A stretch of DNA of 64,000 nt, taken from the NCBI GenBank assembly GCA_030867875.1, contig JAOWCC010000936.1, forward strand, positions 10,052,095 through 10,116,094, read 5' to 3'. The stretch comes from Actinernus sp. WN-2022. Lineage: Eukaryota; Cnidaria; Anthozoa; Actiniaria; Actinernidae. Within the stretch, counting starts at the first letter, position 1. The number at the start of each line of letters is the position of its first letter. The notes beneath the pieces are model-generated. The model did not search any database. It had not been told where the DNA came from and saw only the letters and a list, made by a program, of their open reading frames with translations. A program made the translations under genes and the position numbers. This document shows, piece by piece, positions 57,594-64,000 of this stretch.

Positions 57594-57876
57594 AATGGAC
57601 AGTCAAATATCCTGATGTCGATGTTTTTGTTGCCACAGCATGAATAGCGGCCTTCGTCTTTCCTGTTAAGATTGATTATCTGAAGGGAAGCGTTTGATCG
57701 TCCTTCTGTGCTAGGAGCGGTAACGGTTATTGTGCTACTTGTTGTGTTGAGCACTTTGCCACTTTTCAACCACGTCACAACACAAACTGGTTTACATTCT
57801 AGTTCACACGTCAGCTTGACAGAATTTTGTTCTGTCTTGGTGACGTTAACGGGAGAAGTAAAGAACTTTGGTGGAT
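57594..57876 (-). pseudogene. Receptor gene: Ig domain exon with frame-breaking deletion (Ig3)
   Basis: This is a close copy of Ig4 (DPPKFFTSPVNVTKTEQNSV, CELECKPVCVVTWLKSG, RKDEGRYSC). Directly after the second cysteine codon, however, about 14 bases are missing relative to the exon at 56673-56969, so the last strand is read out of frame (CCGNKNIDIRIF). The old acceptor and a donor (GTATGT) are still present. If included, it would shift the reading frame. It is either skipped or marks a dead part of the gene. Confidence 0.8.
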
Positions 57877-57920
57877 CTGAGATAAAAATGAAAAACACTG
57901 ACAACGCTAGTAGCCAAAAC

Positions 57921-59290
57921 AAAGTTCCTTTAACCTATAAACGGCCAACTGAAATTAAGCTTCAAGTAAAAAAAAATTGAAGTACTGGAAGACATTCTCC
58001 TTTCGACCTTATAATGCACATGCAGGGTTATATCAAAATTGATAGAGCGAAGCATTATGAACTTTAAGGCCATAGCAATATACGAAACAATCCACTACCC
58101 TATTTGCATGGCATTAGACATTGTGAATTTTCCAGCCACAAAGCAGATTTAAAGGGAATGCTTCAGTTCAGTGTGACTATCGTTTTCTGAAAAAGGTTGA
58201 TCCATTAGAAGAGCTGTCAATCCTTCAGTGCAACGACCGAACACGAAAACAAGCGCTCAAATTGCTTATTCGAGAATTTACAGTGTTAACTAGGAGATAT
58301 TTATTGACAACCTACATTGCACAGTGACGATTGCCGTGTTGGATGAGGTGGTATTAACACTGTTGTTAGCTCTGCAAGAGTAAGTCCCTTGGTCATCTCT
58401 TTCGATGCTTATTATTTCCAACGTGTAGGTGCTTCTGCCCACTGCGGTAGGTGGCGTAACACGTATCCTATTGTTCGAGATTAACGTTTTACCGTCCTTT
58501 ATCCAAGTCACAGTAGACAACGGTTTGCCCTCCAGTTCACATGTCAAGGTCAGGTTGTCGGTTTCTTTCTTTGTTTGGATTTGTGGGTGGGTAAAGAACT
58601 TTGGTGGGTCTAAAAGGCAGGGAAAAAATCCATAGTAAACGATAACAAGCGCTCACAATGCTTATTGGAGAATTTACAGTGTGAACGTTATAGGGGATAA
58701 GGTACCGCTGTAATTACTCGTTAATTATTGATTGCGAACTATTAGTACTCATTAATTATACATGGTGCTACCTTGTGTCTCTTTTCGCGAATTTGATCAT
58801 TACCGCTACAAGATTATACTCGTTAAATATGTCGTAATCCCCATTACTCCTTAATTATTCATTGCGCCCTATTTGACCCCTGCCCCTTATTTGAGCTCTG
58901 CGCCCTATTGTAATATTGCTCATTAAATATTAATTGCGCACATTTAGTACTCATGAATTATTCATTGTGCCACTTTTCGTCACTTGCGCCTGTTTGCGCC
59001 ACTTTTTAGGCGTCAGTTACCGCATATTGTACTAGGAAAGTCGAAAAAACTAAATTATATACCGAGGCTCCTCATGTATATAATGATTCGTAGAGAAAAG
59101 TTGAGTTAGGGTTCAGTTCCGCTTTATATATTGAACACATATTTACTGAAGTCGAGATGACTCTTGATGAATACTTGTTTAGTATAAGTTCATCAGTGAA
59201 AAGCAGAGAAAATTAAAACTACATAATCATAGATTTACTGCCGACTCTTTTGTAATTTTAGATGCACGCGTAACAGGATGGTTTTGTGAC
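57921..59290. repeat. Tandem duplication, copy 1
   Basis: The segment starting GTTCCTTTAACCTATAAACG (57924) and running to about 59290 recurs, offset by about 1376 bases, at 59297-60304, then at 61487-61740, then from 63629. Copy 1 is uninterrupted and includes the Ig exon at 58316-58609. It also holds the AT-rich string array (ATTATTCATTGCGC type) at 58700-58990. Confidence 0.85.
58316..58609 (-). CDS. Receptor gene: Ig domain exon (Ig2, duplicate copy 1)
   Basis: The exon starts after CTTTTAG with PPKFFTHPQIQTKKETDNL, then TLTCELEGKPLSTVTWIKDG, then RDDQGTYSCRANNSVNTTSS. The donor is GTAGGT, weaker than in other exons. It is intact and nearly identical to the exon at 59687-59980; amino-acid differences include I/T in QIQ/QTQ, Y/A in STYTL/STATL and S/R in IISIE/IIRIE. 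Phase 1-1. Confidence 0.92.
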
Positions 59291-59296
59291 AAAAAG

Positions 59297-60304
59297 AAAG
59301 TTCCTTTAACCTATAAACGGCCAACTCAAATTATGCCTCAGGTAAAAAAAATAGAAGTACTGAAAGACATTGTCCTTTCGAACTAATGCACATGCAGTGT
59401 TATATAAAAATTGAAAGAGCGAAGCGTTATGAACTTTATTCCATAGCAATATACGAAACAATCCACTACCCTATTAGCATGGCATTAGACATTGTGAATT
59501 TTCCAGCCACAATGCAGATTTAAAGGAAATGCTTCAGTTCAGTGTGACTATCGTTTTCTGAAAAAGGTTGACCCATTAGAAGAGCGGTCAATCCTTTAGT
59601 GTAACGACCGAACACGAAAACAAGCGCTCAAATTGCTTATTCGAGAATTTACAGTGTTAACTAGGAGATATTTATGGTCAACCTACATTGCACAGTGACG
59701 ATTGCCGTGTTGGATGAGGTGGTATTAACACTGTTGTTAGCTCTGCAAGAGTAAGTGCCTTGGTCATCTCTTTCGATGCGTATTATTTCCAACGTGGCGG
59801 TGCTTCTGCCCACTGCGGTAGGTGGCGTAACACGTATCCTATTGTTCGAGATTAACGTTTTACCGTCCTTTATCCAAGTCACAGTAGACAACGGTTTGCC
59901 CTCCAGTTCACATGTCAAGGTCAGGTTGTCGGTTTCTTTCTTTGTTTGGGTTTGTGGATGGGTAAAGAACTTTGGTGGGTCTAAAAGGCAGGAAAAAAAT
60001 CCATAGTAAACGATAACAAGCGCGCACAATGCTTATTGGAGAATTTACAGTGTGAACGTTATAGGGGATAAGGTACCGCTGTAATTACTCGTTAATTATT
60101 GATTGCCAACTATTAGTACTCATTAAATTTGCATGGTGCTACCTTGTGTCTCTTTTCGCGAATTTGATCATTACCACTACAAGATTATACTCGTTAAATA
60201 GGTAATAATCCTTATTACTCCTTAATTATTCATTGCGCCCTATTTGACCCCTGCGCCTTATTTGCGCTCTGCGCCCTATTATATTATTACTCACTAAATA
60301 TTAA
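59297..60304. repeat. Tandem duplication, copy 2 (first part)
   Basis: This matches 57921-58930 with a few per cent difference. It stops at the TTAA at 60301-60304, where two inserted elements begin. The copy resumes at 61487. Confidence 0.85.
59687..59980 (-). CDS. Receptor gene: Ig domain exon (Ig1, duplicate copy 2)
   Basis: The sequence reads DPPKFFTHPQTQTKKETDNL, TLTCELEGKPLSTVTWIKDG and RDDQGTYSCRANNSVNTTSS. The C-W-C core is intact, acceptor CTTTTAG, donor GTAGGT, phase 1-1. It is the most upstream receptor exon recognised in the window. The signal peptide and any further Ig exons lie beyond 60 kb or outside. Confidence 0.92.
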
Positions 60305-61032
60305 AGGGATACCCGAGTGAAAAACACATTGGGGCTCAAAAGAATCTTCAACATGTTCTTTGTTCAGAAAATGTATTAAAATTTGATCAAAGGTTTTTAG
60401 TATTAAGAACGAGCACCTCAAAGTTGGCCCCACGAAGACATGGGCGCCGCCATCTTTGTTTGCATTTACGGAAGTGACGTCACTTCGTCCCACCAGCGTA
60501 CTCACTCTCTCACTTATTAGGTGTTTTTAGGATGATAAACGCCTTAACTGTACCTCACATACATCGTAGTTCTTATACTTATTCAGAAGTCACTCGAGTC
60601 TTTTAAGCCATGTCGTTTTGCTGTTATTAAATGATAGTTACGAGACCTTGTTGTTCGTCTGATAATTTCTCGCCTTCCCAATGCTTTTCTTCCTCCTCCC
60701 AGTCTTATGAACTTTTCTCATAATGTCGTCTTCATCATAATTCCGGTTTCTGTAAGAATTCCTCTGCAATCTCGATGAAAATATATCCACTTTAATTCCG
60801 AGCGTGTGAAAATCATACAAAGACAATTAGCCGCGATACGCTGGTGGGACGAAGTGACGTCACTTCCGTAAATGCAAACAAAGATGGCGGCGCCCATGTC
60901 TTCGCGGGGCCAACTTTGAGGTGCTCGTTCTTAATACTAAAAACGTTTGATCAAATTTTAATACATTTTCTGAACAAAGAACATGTTGAAGTTTCTTTTG
61001 AGCCCCAATGTGTTTTTCACTCGGGTATCCCT
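60305..61032. mobile_element. TTAA-flanked element with 196-base inverted arms
   Basis: The left arm 60305-60500 starts AGGGATACCCGAGTG and the right arm 60837-61032 is its near-exact complement, ending CACTCGGGTATCCCT. TTAA lies on both sides (60301-60304 and 61033-61036), as for piggyBac- or Kolobok-type insertion. The arms include the palindrome GAAGTGACGTCACTTC and AAGATGGCGGC, sequences like CREB/ATF and YY1 binding sites. The 728-base element has no transposase. Confidence 0.88.
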
Positions 61033-61036
61033 TTAA

Positions 61037-61486
61037 GTAACAGTCCGCGCAAGAGGTAGGCACAATTCTATTGTTCAGATGAAATTTGCTTTCCCCACTT
61101 TAGTATTTTCTGTTTTTAATACTGACAACTCATCAACCCTTACATGATAAATTTCTGAAATCAAATCCACCAAAAATGCATTTTAAAGGTACATTTCTTT
61201 TGTGTGAAAACATTTCGTCAAATAAAAAGAGTCCAGAACAATAACCAAGGAAACGTTCAATTTAAAAATGTTCCCATATTGAAAGTTTGTCATATTAAAA
61301 GTTATGAGTGTTTTCACTAGATGCCATTCAAATCTGTTTACAAAATGAGAAAAAATAATATTATTCTTCAAGTTTAGATATATTTTAATGTCTAAGCCAA
61401 TGAGATGGAAGATGAAACAATACCACAATTAGCAGGTGTTTACATTCCATGCATAACATATGCCTACCTCTTGCGCAGACCATTAC
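61037..61486. mobile_element. Second TTAA-flanked element, abutting the first
   Basis: The ends GTAACAGTCCGCGCAAGAGG and, inverted, GTAATGGTCTGCGCAAGAGG match at 23 of 26 positions (through TAGGCA). It is flanked by TTAA at 61033-61036 and 61487-61490. At 450 bases it has no coding sequence. It shares the left TTAA with the preceding element. Confidence 0.85.
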
Positions 61487-61740
61487 TTAATTGCGCACTG
61501 TTAGTACATGAATTATTCATTGTGCGACTTTTCACCACTTGCGCCTCTTTGCGCCACTTTTTAGGGGGTCAGTTACCGCATATTATACTACTAAGGTAGA
61601 ACAAACTGAATTATAAAGCCAGGCTCCTCATGTATATAATGATCGGTAGAGCAAAGTTGAGTTAGTGTTCTGTTTCCCTTTATATATTGAACAAATAGTC
61701 ACTGAAGTCGAGATAACTATTGATGAATACTTGTTTTAGT
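61487..61740. repeat. Tandem duplication, copy 2 (second part)
   Basis: TTGCGCACTGTTAGTAC … ATGAATACTTGTTTTAGT corresponds to 58934-59188 of copy 1. Confidence 0.8.
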
Positions 61741-61814
61741 CGGGAGCCCATTATCAGGAGCGTCCATCTTTCCCATTGAATCTGTTCCAAGCACAGGAGT
61801 ACAGTCCCTGACAA

Positions 61815-62040
61815 AAGTCTAAAGTGTTAGTGTTATTGAGGAGTGCATTTCGACCCGCCGTTCGAGTTCTGAATGAAGCGAAAATAAAACATTCTAAAGT
61901 GTTAGTTTTATTGACGAGTGCGTTTCGACCCGCCGTCCTGACTAAAACGAAAGAACCAAACATTCTAAAGTGTTAGTTTTACTGACGAGTGCGTTTCGAC
62001 CCGCCGTTCGAGTTCTGAATGAAGCGAAAATAAAACTCTG
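61815..62040. repeat. Three tandem units of ~72 bases
   Basis: Each unit has TAAAGTGTTAGT, GACGAGTGC and TTTCGACCCGCCGT. Units one and three also share TCGAGTTCTGAATGAAGCG. The middle unit differs there. Confidence 0.85.
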
Positions 62041-62158
62041 CAATGCAATGACTCTTTTCGGCTGGGGGATTTGAGGCGGGCTGGACTGGCTGAGTCTGAG
62101 GGCGCTTTTTTTTTGGGGGGGGGGGCATAACAAACCTATTTTTTACACAATTTTGCAG

Positions 62159-62351
62159 ATGGTTGAGCTTTCACCTGGAACATCGGTGTACGTATACACC
62201 CACCACATTGAAAAAGCCGCCAGGAAAGCGACAGCAACAGCTCTATTCCTATTGAGCTGTTTCTACAAAAATGAAGAACTTGTTGGCAGCAATCTTTCCG
62301 GGAAAAACGGGGGGGAAATGCTCAACCAGAATGTAGTGGGCAGTCTTGTTG
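62159..62351 (+). pseudogene. Captured BEN-like domain exon
   Basis: An exon-shaped open stretch follows the acceptor TTTTGCAG and ends at TTG-G followed by the donor GTAAGT. It reads MVELSPGTSVYVYTHHIEKA, then ATALFLLSCFYKNEELVGSN and LNQNVVGSLVG. The pattern LLxxFxxxEELxxSNxxG plus a following helix resembles a BEN domain, found in chromatin- and DNA-binding proteins. A next acceptor (TTACTTTCAG, 62451) leads within four codons to a stop, so the gene is cut off. It lies inside the 61741-63628 insertion and is probably a fragment carried by the transposon. Confidence 0.5.
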
Positions 62352-62844
62352 GTAAGTATTCAATAACATTTAAACCCCAAATCAACAGTTTTAAACATTA
62401 TGAACATGTATCAGCATCGAAGTTATAACTGTCATTTTCAATTACTTTCAGCGTATGCACATTGAGATGCCACCCAGGAGTGAAAGAAAGTGCAATAATT
62501 CAGGCATGCATAAGAAACAAGATCACTTCTATCGAAACTTGAATCAAGAAAAAAGAACAATAATTAGTATAAAAATGGTTGTGTCATACATAATCAGTTT
62601 TTTTTCCTTTTCGAGTAGTGAATGACTATACATACATTGTACATGTACCGTGTTCTTTACTATTTTAATTACAATATGATTATCGGCCGGTACTTTATGT
62701 TAAGTACCCTTATAACAGCATAAGTGTGCCAGTTGCTCTAAATTATCAGATATAACATATTAGTATAAATGAACAAAATAGTTGTTTTAGTTTCATTTCA
62801 TTTTCCCCATTTATCCATTTTAACGATAATATATACAGCTTTTA

Positions 62845-63010
62845 GTTTTTAACTAAAAAGTATACTTGAAGTATACTTTATATCAAGTATACTAAAAGTA
62901 TACTTTGATAATACGTATACTTTAAGTATACGTTTCAGTCCCAAAACATGACTACTTAAAGTATACTTGTTTTACAAATAAGTATACTTTAAGTATACTT
63001 CGTAATTGGG
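62845..63010. repeat. AAGTATACTT array
   Basis: Nine GTATAC hexamers lie in about 165 bases, mostly as the palindrome AAGTATACTT, spaced irregularly. Five more occur in the palindrome just downstream. Confidence 0.85.
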
Positions 63011-63021
63011 AAATGGGAACG

Positions 63022-63239
63022 ATGGACGCTCATGGTAATGAGTCGATCGTCTCGACTTCAGTGAATATTTGTTCAATACCCTCATGAAAATATAGTATAC
63101 TTTTAGTATACTTAAATTATGTACTTAAAGTATACTTTAAGTACATAATTTAAGTATACTAAAAGTATACTATATTTTCATGAGGGTATTGAACAAATAT
63201 TCACTGAAGTCGAGACGACTCATTACCATGAGTGTCCAT
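63022..63239. repeat. Near-perfect 218-base palindrome
   Basis: The arms of about 108 bases mirror each other around 63132 (centre CTTAAAGTATACTTTAAG), with one 4-base difference (GTCGATCGTCTCG versus GTCGTCTCG). It would extrude as a long cruciform and is likely a foldback element. Confidence 0.88.
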
Positions 63240-63628
63240 CTTTCCCATTGGATCTGTTCCCAGCACAGGAGTAGGTGTGACTATATTTAGAATTGCATTT
63301 CGTGCGAAATAAACAATGGCCATGTTGTCTTAGCCAATCACATAGCTAACGTCATTACTCATTATTATTTATTATCATTCTTCTCAATTTCAACGCGGGA
63401 ATTCGAATTGTTGGTTTTCACTCAATCCCCAGATATTCGAATGACAAAGGCATGGCGGGCATGTGGGTGCCCCAACGAAAGAAGCTAACGAGGAGTCTAT
63501 TATTTAAGGGCACCAACATGGCGGCTATGACGTCAAGTGAAAACCAGCAATTCGGAATATAGCCACATCTACTCCTGTGCTGGGGGCCCAGCCCATGACC
63601 GAGGAACGCTCTTTTTAACGGGCTCCTG

Positions 63629-63760
63629 TTTTAGTATAATTTTATCAGTGAAAAGCAGAGTACGTTAAAACTAGATAATCATAGTCTTACTGCGGACTCT
63701 TTTGTAATTTTACAAGCACGCGTGACAGGATAGTTTTGTGACAAACAATTGCATAATCAC
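63629..63760. repeat. Tandem duplication, copy 2 (third part)
   Basis: TTTTAGTATAA…ATCAGTGAAAAGCAGAG to GGATAGTTTTGTGACAAA matches 59183-59295 of copy 1. The remaining bases to 64000 hold no recognisable gene. Confidence 0.8.
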
Positions 63761-64000
63761 GTGCTGCTACTGTTCATTTCACTACAAGAATGGATTTTCT
63801 AAATGAATAGAACGCCGAAAACCACCGTAAATGCACACTAGAATTCAAGTTGAAGCAATAGTCATCACTTTGAAGACCTCGTATAGCGTGTTACAAAGAC
63901 AAATGCAGCGAAGATGAGTGAAAATTGGGAAAACATTTTGTTGTAGTAGGGAGAGTGAAATCGACATGCAGTTAAGTCAAAGGTCAAATTTGTGGAAACT

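Larger units (their letters stand above)
61741..63628. mobile_element. 1.9-kb insertion with 7-base target duplication
   Basis: It starts CGGGAGCCCATTATCAGGAG and ends inverted as CAGGAGCCCGTTA, the same terminal sequence as the element at 42916-43251. TTTTAGT flanks both sides (61734-61740, 63629-63635). Copy 1 of the tandem duplication shows the empty site. Inside are a tandem array, a captured exon, a GTATAC-rich array and a large palindrome, listed separately. Confidence 0.82.

Overview
The window looks like a chromosome segment from a cnidarian, most likely an anthozoan (stony coral or relative). The host DNA is AT-rich, introns are long and full of transposons, and two signatures fit corals. 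One is a tRNA-derived SINE with boxes A and B at 53.9 kb. The other is the dispersed 'CTCTGACGAAGGGCTAG…GAAACGTCAGC' repeat near 43.71 kb. The taxon is inferred from these features and was not tested by alignment.

Host gene. Exons on the minus strand from about 60.0 kb down to 2.1 kb fit one large cell-surface receptor. Nine immunoglobulin exons lie at 59.7-60.0, 58.3-58.6, 57.6-57.9 (broken), 56.7-57.0, 39.5-39.8, 37.5-37.8, 36.3-36.6, 35.9-36.2 and 35.2-35.5 kb. They are followed by a SEA domain split over three exons (35.0, 34.6 and 30.8 kb), a fibronectin type III exon (4.2-4.5 kb) and a transmembrane exon (2.1-2.3 kb). The splice junctions I could check up to the transmembrane exon are phase 1. 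The signal peptide and most of the cytoplasmic part lie outside the window. The 57-60 kb Ig cluster could belong to a second, tandem gene.

Element in an intron. The 26-kb intron between the last SEA exon and the FN3 exon holds, at about 11.7-21.05 kb, a GC-richer and gene-dense block resembling a decayed Polinton/Maverick-like provirus. It carries a retroviral-type integrase, a packaging-type ATPase, a candidate capsid gene, several small membrane or coiled-coil proteins, and a helicase C-terminus joined to an HNH-like zinc motif. No protein-primed DNA polymerase is visible, and most genes carry frameshifts or stops.

Other mobile DNA. There are CR1/L2-like LINE copies (5.8-7.7, 22.1-23.1, 24.1-27.5, 27.8-30.2, 49.1-49.6 kb), L1/Tx1-like pieces (47.5-48.6 and 51.8-53.0 kb), and a collapsed Ty3/gypsy element (40.5-42.7 kb). 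There is also an OTU-protease pseudogene (50.1-51.0 kb) and many inverted-repeat DNA elements. From 57.9 to 63.8 kb an Ig exon lies in a tandem duplication. Copy 1 preserves the empty sites of insertions found in copy 2, including two TTAA elements placed end to end at a single TTAA site.
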